This document shows positions 27,806 through 37,267 of a stretch of 64,000 nucleotides of DNA, one piece after another. The notes beneath the pieces were generated by a model. That model did not search any database, had not been told where the DNA came from, and worked only from the letters and a program-made list of their open reading frames with translations. This stretch comes from JAKFWF01 sp031429105 (GTDB lineage: Bacteria; Pseudomonadota; Alphaproteobacteria; Rhizobiales; Hyphomicrobiaceae): the NCBI GenBank assembly GCA_031429105.1, contig JANOYV010000079.1, forward strand, positions 1 to 64,000, in the 5' to 3' direction. Both the position numbers and the translations under genes were made by a program. Position 1 is the stretch's first letter; every line of letters starts with the position of its first letter.

Positions 27806-28813
27806 TCACAGCGCTGGTTGCTTGCTTTCAACCATTTCGAGGCTCTGTATTACCTCGCCAAACCGACGTTTGATCGTTTCTTCATAACCAGTGCGGCTTT
27901 GCGGTTTAACGAAGATGGCCACGACCTCAGGATGAGACTTCCGAACGCGTTGTTCCAGCTCGATGACTTTTACCTCCAGCTCGGGTGTTTGTAGTTCGTC
28001 GGCGAATTCCAAGCTAAGCGCTATCACGATCTGCCGAGGCGCAAGATGAAGGGTAAGAACTCCATTGGCATGTGCGACCCCATCCATTGTCTCTGCAATG
28101 CGCATGATCGACTTGACGATGCCTTGATTAGCCGGCTCGCCAATGAGAAGACTTTTGGTCTCTCTTGCGAGCAGAAATGCTGTCGTGGCAAGGATGAGCC
28201 CGATGAGTATCGAGCTAATTCCATCCAACACAGGAAGCTGCAGGCGCACAGATAAATAAATACCGGTGAACGCAATCAGCAGGCCGAGCAAAGCCGCGCT
28301 GTCCTCGAACAAAACCGTAAACGACGGAGGATCTTTGCTATCGCGGATCGCGCGATAGAGGCCCATGTATGGGGTGCTTCCTCTAAAATTCTGCAGCGCC
28401 AACCACCAGGTCGTTCCATCGAACAGAGCGGAAATCCCAAGTACCACATAATTGACGGCGACATGTTCGACCGGTTGTGGGTTTAGGACTTCGGTAAAAC
28501 CTTGATAAAGGGACGCTCCCGCGCCAAGCGCGAACAGCAAAACCGCGACGACGAAGCTCCAGAAATATATCTCCCGTCCATAACCCAGAGGATGTTCAAG
28601 ATCCGGTCTGAGTCGCCCCCGACGCAAACCGTAGAGGACGAGAAAGCCATTGCTGGTATCGACAACGGAGTGGATGCCCTCGCTGAGCATCGCCGAGCTA
28701 CCGGTAACGCCCGCGGCCACGAATTTCGTGATCCCGATGAGCAGATCCCCGGCAATTGCCGCGTAAATGACCTTGCGCGCTGTTAGTCGGGAAGCGCGGG
28801 GAGGAGAGACCAT
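27806..28813 (-). CDS. Cation diffusion facilitator family transporter
   Basis: A 335-residue inner-membrane divalent-cation exporter. Six membrane segments are visible: from 15-37, 40-60, 80-105, 117-135, 170-190 and 197-214. The first metal-site pair is His48 and Asp52 in SEGIHSVVDTSNG; the second-site segment reads LFEDSAALLG, with Glu-Asp where many zinc carriers have His-xxx-Asp. A soluble C-terminal domain follows (HANGVLTLHLAPRQIVIALS). Metal specificity (Zn, Fe, Mn, Co) cannot be set from this. It is 50 nt from the adh gene and co-directional. Confidence 0.87.
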   Translation of the reverse strand: MVSPPRASRLTARKVIYAAIAGDLLIGITKFVAAGVTGSSAMLSEGIHSVVDTSNGFLVLYGLRRGRLRPDLEHPLGYGREIYFWSFVVAVLLFALGAGASLYQGFTEVLNPQPVEHVAVNYVVLGISALFDGTTWWLALQNFRGSTPYMGLYRAIRDSKDPPSFTVLFEDSAALLGLLIAFTGIYLSVRLQLPVLDGISSILIGLILATTAFLLARETKSLLIGEPANQGIVKSIMRIAETMDGVAHANGVLTLHLAPRQIVIALSLEFADELQTPELEVKVIELEQRVRKSHPEVVAIFVKPQSRTGYEETIKRRFGEVIQSLEMVESKQPAL

Positions 28814-28863
28814 TTCCTTGTCCTCAAGAAAGCAGGTGCCCGACGGCCGCGACTGCTTCGCTC

Positions 28864-29886
28864 CTAAGCAAAGTCAATGACGACCCGTGATGCCACGTCA
28901 CCGTGCTCGAGCCGCTCGAAGGTTCGGTTGATGGACGACAGTGGCTGCAATTCGATATCGGCCTTGACTTTGCCTTCGGCCGCGAACGAAAGGGCTTCTG
29001 CAATGTCGCCGCGTGTGCCAACGAACGAGCCGCGAATTGTGATGCATTTGGCGACTACATCGAACAGCGGCACCGGGAACTCTCCTGGTGGCAATCCAAT
29101 CAGAACACAGGTTCCACGCGTCATCGCGACGCCTTGCTTGAATGCGATGAGGGACGGCGCGGTGATTACGACACCATGCGCTCCTCCAGATGTGCCCTTT
29201 TTGACCGCCTCCGCTGCATTGCCAGATCTGGCATTGACCACAAGATCGGCGCCCAGCAACTTGGCGTGCGCCAGCTTTCCATCATCGATGTCGACAGCGC
29301 AGACGTTTAGACCCATGGCTTTGGCATATTGGATGGCGAGGTGGCCGAGACCACCGACGCCCGAGACTGCAACCCATTCCCCAGGCCGCGCATCGGTTTC
29401 CTTAATCCCTTTGTAGGTCGTGATCCCGGCGCAGATGATCGGGGCCGCCGCATTGGCAGTGATCCCTTTCGGAATGCGAGCAACATAGTTGGGGTCTGCT
29501 ACAATATACTCGGCAAACCCCCCATTTTTTGTATAACCGCCGAACTGCGCCTTTGCGCAAACCGTTTCCCAGGCCGAAAGGCAGTACTCGCAATGGCCGC
29601 AAGCCGAATAAAGCCAGGGAACACCTACCCGGTCTCCTTCCTTGATGAGGGATACGCCGGCGCCAATGGCGGTAACGATCCCGATGCCTTCGTGACCTGG
29701 CGTGAATGGCAGTGTTGGCTTCACCGGCCAGTCAACCTTCGCCGCGTGCAGATCTGTGTGACAGACGCCGCAGGCTTCGGTCTTGAGCAAGATCTGGCCT
29801 GCCATCGGTTCTGGAATTTCGATTTCTCGCATGACAAGTGGCTGACCAAACTTCTCGACGACGGCGGCGTGCATTTTGTGTGTCAT
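28864..29886 (-). CDS. adhP: Zinc-dependent alcohol dehydrogenase (AdhP type)
   Basis: A 340-residue medium-chain dehydrogenase that interconverts ethanol and acetaldehyde with NAD. I chose the ATG at 29886 (MTHKMHAAVVEKFGQPL), which fits the family; the frame is open upstream to 30090. Catalytic zinc ligands are Cys42 (ACGVCHTD), His65 (PGHEG) and a later Cys. Structural zinc cysteines are in CGHCEYCLSAWETVC (96-110). The cofactor motif GVGGLGHLA follows. It lies 71 nt after an aldehyde dehydrogenase gene, forming a likely ethanol-acetaldehyde-acetate pair. Confidence 0.92.
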   Translation of the reverse strand: MTHKMHAAVVEKFGQPLVMREIEIPEPMAGQILLKTEACGVCHTDLHAAKVDWPVKPTLPFTPGHEGIGIVTAIGAGVSLIKEGDRVGVPWLYSACGHCEYCLSAWETVCAKAQFGGYTKNGGFAEYIVADPNYVARIPKGITANAAAPIICAGITTYKGIKETDARPGEWVAVSGVGGLGHLAIQYAKAMGLNVCAVDIDDGKLAHAKLLGADLVVNARSGNAAEAVKKGTSGGAHGVVITAPSLIAFKQGVAMTRGTCVLIGLPPGEFPVPLFDVVAKCITIRGSFVGTRGDIAEALSFAAEGKVKADIELQPLSSINRTFERLEHGDVASRVVIDFA

Positions 29887-29957
29887 AGGACACTCCAGTC
29901 GCTCAGGTTTGCGAGGGATTGCGGCATGCTTCGATCTGTAGCGACAGTCCGGCGTTG

Positions 29958-31340
29958 CTATAGGGGAGCATCGAGCGCCGCGTATCGGACTAGCTTTTTG
30001 TTGACGAACGCTTGGATACCCATGTCGCCAAGTTCGCGGCCGTAACCTGAGTCCTTGATGCCGCCGAACGGCAGCTCGGCATCCGACCACGAGATGTTGT
30101 TGACGAACATCATGCCGGTATCGATGCGGCTCGCGACGCGCTTGCCTCGTGCGATGTCCTTGGTGAACACCGAGCCGCCCAGGCCGAAATCGGAGTCATT
30201 GGCGAGAATAATCGCCTCCTCCTCGTCCTTCACCCGAAAGAACAGTGCAACGGGACCGAAAAACTCATCCCTGAATGCCGGATTGTCCGGCTTGATGTCG
30301 GTCATGATTGTCGGCTGCATATAGGAGCCGGGGCGATCCACGCGCTTGCCACCGATGACCACCTTCGCACCCTTCGAGACGGCCCGCTCGACCTGCCCGA
30401 GAAGTTGGATCAAGGCGGCCTCCGTCGAAAGCGGACCGAGAGTTGTCGTCTCGTCGAGCGGATCTCCTGCCTTAAGAGCAACGAGCGCGGCTTTGAAACC
30501 CTTTAGGAATTTGTCGGCCAGCGCATCAACGACGATGAAGCGCTTAGCCGCACAACAGGTCTGGCCGCCGTTGTACATTCGGCCCCAAACGGCCCACTTC
30601 AAGGCGTGTTCAAGGTCAGCGTCTTCGAGCACAATAAAGGCGTCACTGCCCCCAAGCTCCATGGTCGATGGCTTAAGGTTCTTCCCGGCCCTCGCCGCAA
30701 TTATTCGACCAGTGGCAACGCTCCCGGTGAAGGCAACCCCTTTGATCCTGTCGTCGTCGATCACCCGACCGGATTGTTCGTGCGAAATTAGAAGATTGGT
30801 ATACAGCCCAGCCGGCGCACCGGCGTCCGTCCAAAGCTTTTCGAACGCGATGGCGCATTGGGGGACACACAGCGCGTGCTTTACGACAAGCGCATTACCG
30901 GCCATGATTTGGGGCCCTGCGACGCGCGCGAGCTGGTAGTATGGGAAATTCCAGGGCTCCACACCGAAGATCACGCCGATCGGACTGCTCTCCATGTGCG
31001 CTTCACCGATGGCGGGGTGGAGCTCGGTCGGCGCCAGAAAGCGGGCAGCGTTCTTGGTATAGTAGGCAAGGATACTCGAACTGAATTCGACCTCGCCACG
31101 AGCCTCGCTAATCCGTTTGCCCATTTCGAGCGTCAAGGTATGTGCGAAGGCCTCGGCCCTCTCGTGAAGCAGGGTTGCTGCCCGGGCCACAACGACGGCA
31201 CGTTCGCCGTAGCTTTTGTGCCTCCACGTTTTGTAGCACGCGGCGGCAGTGGCGAGCTTGATCTCTAATCCCTTGTCAGTCAGTTCTTCGAACGACTTAA
31301 GAGGTGTGCCATTCGAAGGATTGATGCTTTGATAAGTCAT
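29958..31340 (-). CDS. NAD(P)-dependent aldehyde dehydrogenase (succinate-semialdehyde type)
   Basis: A 460-residue aldehyde dehydrogenase, start ATG 31340 (MTYQSINPSNGTPLKSFEEL). Motifs: the PWNFPYYQ cofactor-entry block, FTGSVATGR, the general-base Glu in TMELGGSD, and the nucleophile Cys in GGQTCCAAKRF. The C-terminus has PFGGIKDSGYGRELG. It is closest in pattern to short NAD-dependent succinate-semialdehyde dehydrogenases, but that group oxidises many aldehydes. Beside adhP it could remove acetaldehyde. Product is an organic acid plus NAD(P)H. Confidence 0.9.
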   Translation of the reverse strand: MTYQSINPSNGTPLKSFEELTDKGLEIKLATAAACYKTWRHKSYGERAVVVARAATLLHERAEAFAHTLTLEMGKRISEARGEVEFSSSILAYYTKNAARFLAPTELHPAIGEAHMESSPIGVIFGVEPWNFPYYQLARVAGPQIMAGNALVVKHALCVPQCAIAFEKLWTDAGAPAGLYTNLLISHEQSGRVIDDDRIKGVAFTGSVATGRIIAARAGKNLKPSTMELGGSDAFIVLEDADLEHALKWAVWGRMYNGGQTCCAAKRFIVVDALADKFLKGFKAALVALKAGDPLDETTTLGPLSTEAALIQLLGQVERAVSKGAKVVIGGKRVDRPGSYMQPTIMTDIKPDNPAFRDEFFGPVALFFRVKDEEEAIILANDSDFGLGGSVFTKDIARGKRVASRIDTGMMFVNNISWSDAELPFGGIKDSGYGRELGDMGIQAFVNKKLVRYAALDAPL

Positions 31341-31418
31341 ATCATGTACTTCCTTCTGAAACACTTTGATCTTAGTGGAACTGGTCTCGCGTCGATTGCC
31401 TCGCGGAGGCCCAGTGCG

Positions 31419-31970
31419 TCATCCGGCGTGCGTCTTCACCCACGCCACATATTGATTCATCCAGGACTGCAAGAACTGCTTGCTCCCGGCGCCGATGCCT
31501 CCGTCTTCGTCGAACAAACCTTCCTTCGCGTGAATGAAAGCTTCGGGTTGTCCCAAGGTCGGCATATCTAGATAGGCCAGAACGTTGCGCAGGTGCTGTT
31601 GCGCCATCGCCGTACCGACGGCACCAACTGACGCGCCAATAACGGCTGACGGCTTGCCTTTCCAGGCGTTCTGACCGTAGGGGCGCGATCCATGATCAAT
31701 GGCATTCTTCAGCACGCCCGGGATCGAACGATTGTATTCCGGCGTAACGAACAGCACCCCATCCGCTCCAATAATCTCAGACTTCAAGCGCTTGACGGTC
31801 GACGCCTGGCTGTCGTCGTCGTCCTGGCAATAGAGTGGAAGATCGCCGATCGGGACTTGCTTGAGCGTAAAGCCAGACGGTGCCAGCTTTGCTATCGCAC
31901 TCGCAAGTTTGCGGTTGAAAGACTCGCGGCGAAGGCTCCCGACAACCACTGCAATTTTGTACTCACGCAT
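31419..31970 (-). CDS. NADPH-dependent FMN reductase family protein
   Basis: A 183-residue flavodoxin-like protein. It opens MREYKIAVVVGSLRRESFNR, the FMN phosphate-binding loop, and has the VTPEYNRSIPGVLKNAIDH block diagnostic of the chromate/azo/quinone reductase group. Such enzymes reduce quinones or metals with NADPH and may protect against oxidative stress. Located between the aldehyde dehydrogenase (78 nt) and the VIT gene, same strand, so likely in the same unit headed by the element at 32874. Confidence 0.9.
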   Translation of the reverse strand: MREYKIAVVVGSLRRESFNRKLASAIAKLAPSGFTLKQVPIGDLPLYCQDDDDSQASTVKRLKSEIIGADGVLFVTPEYNRSIPGVLKNAIDHGSRPYGQNAWKGKPSAVIGASVGAVGTAMAQQHLRNVLAYLDMPTLGQPEAFIHAKEGLFDEDGGIGAGSKQFLQSWMNQYVAWVKTHAG

Positions 31971-32033
31971 GCGCTTTGCCTTTTTCCGTTACGTCTCGGC
32001 GACAGAGATGTCAGTGGTCGGCGCGATTCTCAT

Positions 32034-32800
32034 TCAAACGACTGTTCCAAACAACGCGCCGACGCCTGCGGTAATTGCCATTGCCAACGCCCCCCAAAAC
32101 GTAACGCGCCCCGCGCCAAGCAGAATGTCAGCTCCGCCCACGCGAGCCGCGAGGGCTCCCAACACCGCAAGGAAAACCAATGATGTGCCAGCGATCCACG
32201 GGATCATCGCTGGCCCTGAGACGAGGGCCGTCACCGTCAATGGCATTGCTGCGCCCACTGCAAAACTTGCAGCGGATGCCAATGCGGCTTGAATTGGTCT
32301 TGCGCTCATTGCATCCGTGATTCCGAGCTCATCAGTGCATGGGCACCGACTGCGTCGTGGGACATCAACTCGTCGGCGACTTGGCGCGCGAGACCAGGTG
32401 TCAGCCCGCGCCCAACATAGATTTCGGCTAACTCCCGGTGCTCTGCTTCAGGATTGCTGGCAATTTCGCTGCGTTCGCGTAGCAAGTCGGCGTTCTCGGT
32501 GTCCGCCTGCGAATGGACCGAGACATATTCACCGGCAGCCATAGCCATGGCCCCCGACATGAGGCCAGCTACGCCCGCGACCAGTATGCTTTGCCGACTT
32601 GAGCTTGCTGCGGCCACGCCCAGCAGAAGGCTCGCAGTAGAGACGATGCCGTCGTTTGCACCGAGAACGGCTGCTCGCATCCAGCCAATGCGGCTGGACT
32701 TATGATGCTCAACGTGCTGACGCGTCGCCTTTAACAGGCCTCCTCGGAGCGTAAGCGACGGGACGGCAGGCATAATTGGCATTTCCCGGCTGACCACCAT
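32034..32800 (-). pseudogene. VIT/CCC1-family Fe/Mn transporter split by a frameshift (copy 2)
   Basis: The N-terminal frame (32306-32800) gives WMRAAVLGANDGIVSTASLL, then GVAGLMSGAMAMAAGEYVSV and YVGRGLTPGLARQVADELMS. At HDAVGAHA one base is missing: DELGITDAMSARPIQAA continues in the next frame, in which 32034-32309 encodes the C-terminal membrane part (FWGALAMAITAGVGALFGTV). The upstream stop and downstream ATG overlap as ATGA, so reinitiation is conceivable. I treat it as one broken gene. A regulon element is 73 nt upstream. Confidence 0.78.
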
Positions 32801-32873
32801 GAAACCTCTGCCCCGTGACCTACGAGTTGCTACACCAGGCAGTGTGGACCGGACGTCTTGGTGCTGGGCAGGG

Positions 32874-32887
32874 TCGGAAACTACTCA
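32874..32887 (-). promoter_or_regulatory. Regulon element, TGAGTAGTTTCCGA
   Basis: Minus strand, 73 nt before the VIT start. All genes from 32800 down to 27259 run in the same direction and may form its transcription unit. Confidence 0.72.
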
Positions 32888-32941
32888 TTTTTATTATTGT
32901 CCTAATGAGACGGAGTCTTCGATGAGTGATCTCCGGGCATT

Positions 32942-33265
32942 TCAGGCAGGGCTGCGGTTCATGAGGATTGTCTCCACGTCGTTCAGTGTCAGCTTGAAGC
33001 TTGCCGGGTCTTCGCACCGTGATGGCGACTCGCCTTGGGGCACGAGTCGATAGTTTGTGGCGCCATCCTCGTGGCAGCCTTCGAGGAGCATGCCTTGTCG
33101 AAAGGCGACATCCGCCAACGCAGATTCTGACCCCGATGGGGCGGTCGCATCAGAGGAACGGGTCAGCGTCGATTTCGCGAGCGCGCCCCCATCTCTCTCC
33201 CACCGCGCCAGAGCCTGGGACATCTGGGCGGCTGCAATCTGGGACTTCGTGTTAGTTTCATTCAT
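32942..33265 (-). CDS. Small hypothetical protein
   Basis: A 107-residue soluble protein (MNETNTKSQIAAAQMSQALA, then RWERDGGALA). It has no membrane segment, no signal peptide and no motif I recognise. Support comes from an uninterrupted frame, and from the element 161 nt upstream in coding orientation at 33427-33440. It ends 55 nt before the next element at 32874. Confidence 0.5.
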   Translation of the reverse strand: MNETNTKSQIAAAQMSQALARWERDGGALAKSTLTRSSDATAPSGSESALADVAFRQGMLLEGCHEDGATNYRLVPQGESPSRCEDPASFKLTLNDVETILMNRSPA

Positions 33266-33426
33266 AGTCGAAACCCCTCATAGAGTTCTGGTGATGAGAC
33301 CAAAATATCGTGATGGACCAAGGGCGTGGAACGCGGGAAGCCATGCCATGCTCGCTAACCGGCTCAGCATTCCCGTGTCGTCAATCACAGGACGTAATGG
33401 CACGCTGCTCGATTGTCGCGCCACGG

Positions 33427-33440
33427 TCGGAAACTACTCG
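33427..33440 (-). promoter_or_regulatory. Regulon element, CGAGTAGTTTCCGA
   Basis: Minus strand, 161 nt upstream of the 33265 start. The first base differs (C for T). Confidence 0.65.
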
Positions 33441-33608
33441 TGTCCCAACCGCATCAGTGTTGGAACAAGCCGTGGCGAGTGTGCTGCGCAACACTTTGTG
33501 AGGCCGGCGAGTCTGGCATTTGTCAGTGTATATATCGGCGTCCGCTCGCTCTGGCCGACCTTCCGGAATTCGCTGGCTGATGCCTGATCAGGCAAGCGTG
33601 GCGTCAAG

Positions 33609-33622
33609 TGAGTACTTTCCGA
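33609..33622 (+). promoter_or_regulatory. Regulon element, TGAGTACTTTCCGA
   Basis: Plus strand, 196 nt upstream of the dnaK start. Forms a divergent pair with 33427-33440. Confidence 0.7.
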
Positions 33623-33818
33623 TGCTGCCCGGCGGCGGGAGTTTCCACGTAAGATGACTTGCTCACGAACGATCCGAGCTGAGTTCGAGAGAACACGGGT
33701 GTCCAATTTCACTACCGATGGTGAGGCGCTCTCATCGTCCGCACAGCCGCCGATAAATAGTGAGACGCGCAATTAATGGATCGGCGTGAGCCCGCCAGTA
33801 CGACCAGGAGTCAAAGCA

Positions 33819-35714
33819 ATGGCAAAAGCAATCGGAATTGATCTCGGCACAACGAACTCTTGCGTTGCGGTCATGGACGGAAAGCAGCCCAGGATAATCG
33901 AGAATGCCGAGGGAGCGCGAACAACCCCCTCAATCGTGGCATTCACCGACGCCGATGGTGTTCTGGTCGGTCAATCCGCAAAGCGCCAGGCAATAACAAA
34001 TCCAGAAAATACCGTCTTCGCCATAAAGCGCTTGATTGGTCGGCGAAATGACGACCCGCTGACTACAAAAGACAAAGGCATGGTGCCTTACAAAATTGTC
34101 TCGGGTGACAACAAGGACGCCTGGGTCGAGATTCGCGGCAAAAAGCATAGTCCCAGTCAGATCAGTGCGTTCATTCTTCAGAAGATGAAAGAGACCGCTG
34201 AGGCGAACCTTGGAGAAAAGGTCACGGAGGCAGTGATAACCGTTCCGGCCTACTTCAATGACGCACAGCGGCAGGCGACTAAGGATGCGGGTCGTATTGC
34301 TGGCCTTGACGTGCTTCGAATAATCAACGAACCGACGGCCGCAGCCTTAGCCTACGGTATGGACAAGAAAGCGAGTGGCAAGATCGCGGTCTACGATCTT
34401 GGCGGTGGGACGTTTGACGTGTCAATTCTTGAGGTCGGAGATGGGGTTTTTGAAGTTAAGTCAACAAACGGCGATACCTTTTTGGGTGGCGAAGACTTTG
34501 ACATGCGCATCATCGATTACCTGTGCGAAGAGTTCCGCAAAGAGAGCGGGATTGATCTGCGCAAGGATCGGCTTGCTCTGCAAAGACTGAAGGATGCTGC
34601 CGAAAAGGCAAAGATCGAGCTTTCGTCAACGTCCCAAACCGACGTGAATCTGCCTTTCATCACGGCCGATCAAAGTGGACCGAAGCATCTCAATATAAAG
34701 CTCACCCGAGCCAAGCTCGAGGCTTTGGTCGACGAACTGATCCAGAAGACTGTCGCGCCATGCGAAGCCGCGCTCAAGGATGCCGGTTTGACTCCGGCGG
34801 ATATCGATGAGGTTATCCTTGTCGGCGGTCAGACGCGAATGCCCAAAGTGCAGCAAACCGTCAAAGACCTGTTCGGACGCGAACCGAACAGGGGGGTTAA
34901 TCCAGATGAGGTGGTTGCAATCGGTGCGGCCATTCAGGCAGGCGTGCTCAAAGGCGAGGTCAAGGATGTGCTTCTGCTGGACGTCACGCCGCTGTCTCTA
35001 GGTCTAGAGACGTTGGGTGGGGTCATGACAAAACTGATTGATCGCAACACCACAATCCCGACCAAGCGTAGTCAGACCTTCTCGACAGCAGAGGACGGTC
35101 AGACTGCCGTGACTGTCCGGGTATTCCAGGGCGAGCGGGAGATGGCGGCTGACAACAAGCTATTGGGCCAATTCAACCTGGCCGGAATTGCGTCCGCATC
35201 GCGTGGTCAACCCCAAATCGATGTCACCTTTGACATTGACGCCAATGGTATTGTTGACGTGTCGGCTAAGGACAAGACGACCGGGAAGGAGCAGGCTATC
35301 AAGATCCAAGCATCCGGTGGTCTTGCCGAAAGTGAAATCAAGCGAATGATCAAAGAGGCAGAGACGAACGCCGCAGACGATCAACGCCGAAAGCACCTTG
35401 TCGAAGCGCGGAATGAAGCAGATGCTGCGGTCCATGATGCGGACAAAGCAATCAAGAGCGCCAGCGTCGATGGAGTAACGGCCGGACTTGGAACAGTCGA
35501 GACCGCCGTCGCTGATCTGCGGAAAGCCGTGCAAGCAGAAGACGTTTCTGCGATGCGCTTGGCAACTCAGGCGACAATTCAAGCCATCCAAAAGCTGAAG
35601 GTCGCTCCCAAAGTGCCGGCAAGCAACCAAGGCGGGAAGGATCCCGCAAGCAATGCGAATGTCGTTGACGCTGAATTTGAGGAAGCGGATGGCAGGAGCC
35701 ATCCTGCGACTTGA
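33819..35714 (+). CDS. dnaK: Chaperone DnaK (Hsp70), probably an accessory copy
   Basis: A 631-residue Hsp70. The ATG at 33819 follows CCAGGAG at good spacing. ATPase motifs: AIGIDLGTTNSCVAVMDG at the start, VITVPAYFNDAQRQATKDAG, YDLGGGTFDVSILE and VGGQTRMPKVQ. The substrate domain includes LLDVTPLSLGLETLGGVMT. The C-terminus ends ASNANVVDAEFEEADGRSH, close to the EEVD-like tail. It heads a dnaK-grpE-cbpA-cbpM operon under a regulon element rather than a heat-shock-type arrangement, suggesting a specialised second set; a housekeeping copy elsewhere is assumed, not seen. Confidence 0.96.
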   Translation: MAKAIGIDLGTTNSCVAVMDGKQPRIIENAEGARTTPSIVAFTDADGVLVGQSAKRQAITNPENTVFAIKRLIGRRNDDPLTTKDKGMVPYKIVSGDNKDAWVEIRGKKHSPSQISAFILQKMKETAEANLGEKVTEAVITVPAYFNDAQRQATKDAGRIAGLDVLRIINEPTAAALAYGMDKKASGKIAVYDLGGGTFDVSILEVGDGVFEVKSTNGDTFLGGEDFDMRIIDYLCEEFRKESGIDLRKDRLALQRLKDAAEKAKIELSSTSQTDVNLPFITADQSGPKHLNIKLTRAKLEALVDELIQKTVAPCEAALKDAGLTPADIDEVILVGGQTRMPKVQQTVKDLFGREPNRGVNPDEVVAIGAAIQAGVLKGEVKDVLLLDVTPLSLGLETLGGVMTKLIDRNTTIPTKRSQTFSTAEDGQTAVTVRVFQGEREMAADNKLLGQFNLAGIASASRGQPQIDVTFDIDANGIVDVSAKDKTTGKEQAIKIQASGGLAESEIKRMIKEAETNAADDQRRKHLVEARNEADAAVHDADKAIKSASVDGVTAGLGTVETAVADLRKAVQAEDVSAMRLATQATIQAIQKLKVAPKVPASNQGGKDPASNANVVDAEFEEADGRSHPAT

Positions 35715-35760
35715 GCCAATGTGTCGACTTGCTGCAGACGATTGTTCGTGAGGCCCGACG

Positions 35761-36363
35761 ATGAGTAACGGCGACACCAAGTCGAACGGATGGGATACCC
35801 CGGCTGCGGTGGAGGGCAGCGTCGTAGCTAGCGCCGCAGATTCGGCGGACGTTGACGTCATCTCTGTATTGGAACGCGAGAACGAGCAACTCCGGGATGC
35901 GGCACTTCGCGCTGCGGCGGAGGCAGAAAACACTCGTCGACGCGGCGAGCGCGCAGCCAAGGATGCGAGTCAATACTCCATATCTTCCTTCGCCCGCGAG
36001 TTGTTGGCGGTATCGGACAATCTTCGGCGGGCAATCGAGGTGGCGGACGATGCGCCGATCAGCCGGACGCGTAACGATGCTCTCGGCGACGGTGTTCGCG
36101 CAACCGAGCGTATGCTGGCGTCGGTGCTCAGCAAGTTTGGTGTGGCCAAGATCAATGCCATCGGAAGTTTATTCGATCCCAATTTCCATGATGCGGTGAT
36201 GGTGACTGAAGACAGCGACCTGCCGGCCGGCACAGTGGTGCAAGTTTTGGAGGATGGGTACACAATTCACGATCGCCTGCTTCGCCCTGCACGGGTCGTC
36301 TTGGCCGCAGCAAAACGTACGCTCCATCCAGGAGGGGGAATGGATGCCGACCGATCCCTATGA
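35761..36363 (+). CDS. grpE: Nucleotide exchange factor GrpE
   Basis: A 200-residue GrpE, the ADP-release factor of DnaK. The N-terminus is a coiled coil (VLERENEQLRDAALRAAAEA, then ENTRRRGERAAKDA). The C-terminal beta domain carries INAIGSLFDPNFHDAVM, then PAGTVVQVLEDGY and RLLRPARVVLA. It is 46 nt after dnaK and overlaps the next gene by 20 nt, so translation is likely coupled. Confidence 0.93.
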   Translation: MSNGDTKSNGWDTPAAVEGSVVASAADSADVDVISVLERENEQLRDAALRAAAEAENTRRRGERAAKDASQYSISSFARELLAVSDNLRRAIEVADDAPISRTRNDALGDGVRATERMLASVLSKFGVAKINAIGSLFDPNFHDAVMVTEDSDLPAGTVVQVLEDGYTIHDRLLRPARVVLAAAKRTLHPGGGMDADRSL

Positions 36364-37267
36364 GATCCTGGAAACTAAGAAGACGGCGACGTCTGAAGAG
36401 CTGCAGAAATCCTATCGGCGGCTGGCAAAAAAACTGCACCCGGACCTGAACCCCGGCAACAAGCAATCCGAAGCGAAGTTCAAAGAAGTCACGGCAGCTT
36501 ACGACCTTTTAGGCGACGAGGAGAAGCGGGCCAAATTCGATCGCGGAGAGATCGACGCGTCCGGCGTGACGCGTCCACGGGAGCGCTACTATCGGGATTT
36601 TGCCGATGCAAACGAATCCACGCACCCCTATCGAAGAAACGACGGATTTGCCGATCTCAATGGTCATGGCAATGACGAAGATCTATTCGCGGAGATGTTC
36701 CAACGAGCGACGTCAGGCCGACGGAGCTCGCGCGGAGCAGATGTGCGATATCAACTCGAACTGGATTTCCTGGACGCGGTCAACGGCGGCAAACGGCTAC
36801 TCACGCTTGCGGATGGATCAACCGTCGATGTGATGATTCCTGCCGGCACGCAAAACGGACAAACCTTACGGCTCCGAGCCAAGGGCCTGAGCCCCGCAGG
36901 GGGTGGTTCACGTGGAGATGCATTGGTCCAAGTCCACGTTCGCCCTCATCCTTTGTTCACCCTCAGCGGCAACGATCTTCACGTCACCCTACCCATCTCA
37001 CTTATCGAGGCTGTGCAAGGGGGCAAGGTGAACGTGCCAACGACAACCGCACTCGTCGTCATGACCATACCCAAAGGTTCGAACAGTGGCGCCGTCCTCC
37101 GCTTGAAGGGCAAAGGTGCCCCATCCGCAAACGGCCAAAAGGGCGACATATACGTCACCCTACAAATCATGTTGCCCGATTTGCCGGATGCTGCGCTCGA
37201 GAAGTTCATCGCTGACTGGCAACCCGCCATGCCGTATCATCCGAGAAAAGGGTTCGATGGCCAATGA
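36344..37267 (+). CDS. cbpA: DnaJ-family co-chaperone, CbpA type (no zinc finger)
   Basis: A 307-residue protein from the ATG at 36344, preceded by GGAGGGGG. The J domain is at about 4-68, with the HPD motif in LAKKLHPDLNPGNK. A Gly-poor linker follows, then DnaJ C-terminal substrate domains I and II (DVRYQLELDFLDAVNGGKR, then VHVRPHPLFTLSGNDL). The CxxCxGxG zinc-finger repeats are absent, which defines CbpA-type proteins. It stimulates DnaK ATPase. Its end overlaps cbpM by 4 nt (ATGA). Confidence 0.92.
   Translation: MPTDPYEILETKKTATSEELQKSYRRLAKKLHPDLNPGNKQSEAKFKEVTAAYDLLGDEEKRAKFDRGEIDASGVTRPRERYYRDFADANESTHPYRRNDGFADLNGHGNDEDLFAEMFQRATSGRRSSRGADVRYQLELDFLDAVNGGKRLLTLADGSTVDVMIPAGTQNGQTLRLRAKGLSPAGGGSRGDALVQVHVRPHPLFTLSGNDLHVTLPISLIEAVQGGKVNVPTTTALVVMTIPKGSNSGAVLRLKGKGAPSANGQKGDIYVTLQIMLPDLPDAALEKFIADWQPAMPYHPRKGFDGQ

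Larger units (their letters stand above)
33266..33818. other. Divergent regulatory region between the 107-aa gene and dnaK
   Basis: About 550 nt containing two 14-bp elements in divergent orientation (33427-33440 leftward, 33609-33622 rightward). Reading frames here look like noise. It should hold the promoters for both directions. Confidence 0.6.

Noticed and set aside
32034..32309. Treating the 91-codon frame as an independent gene
   Set aside because: Its sequence is the direct continuation of the VIT protein in the upstream frame; a single-base frameshift explains it better.
33057..33587. 176-codon plus-strand frame upstream of dnaK
   Set aside because: Overlaps the 107-residue gene antisense and covers a regulatory element; composition looks like a shadow frame.
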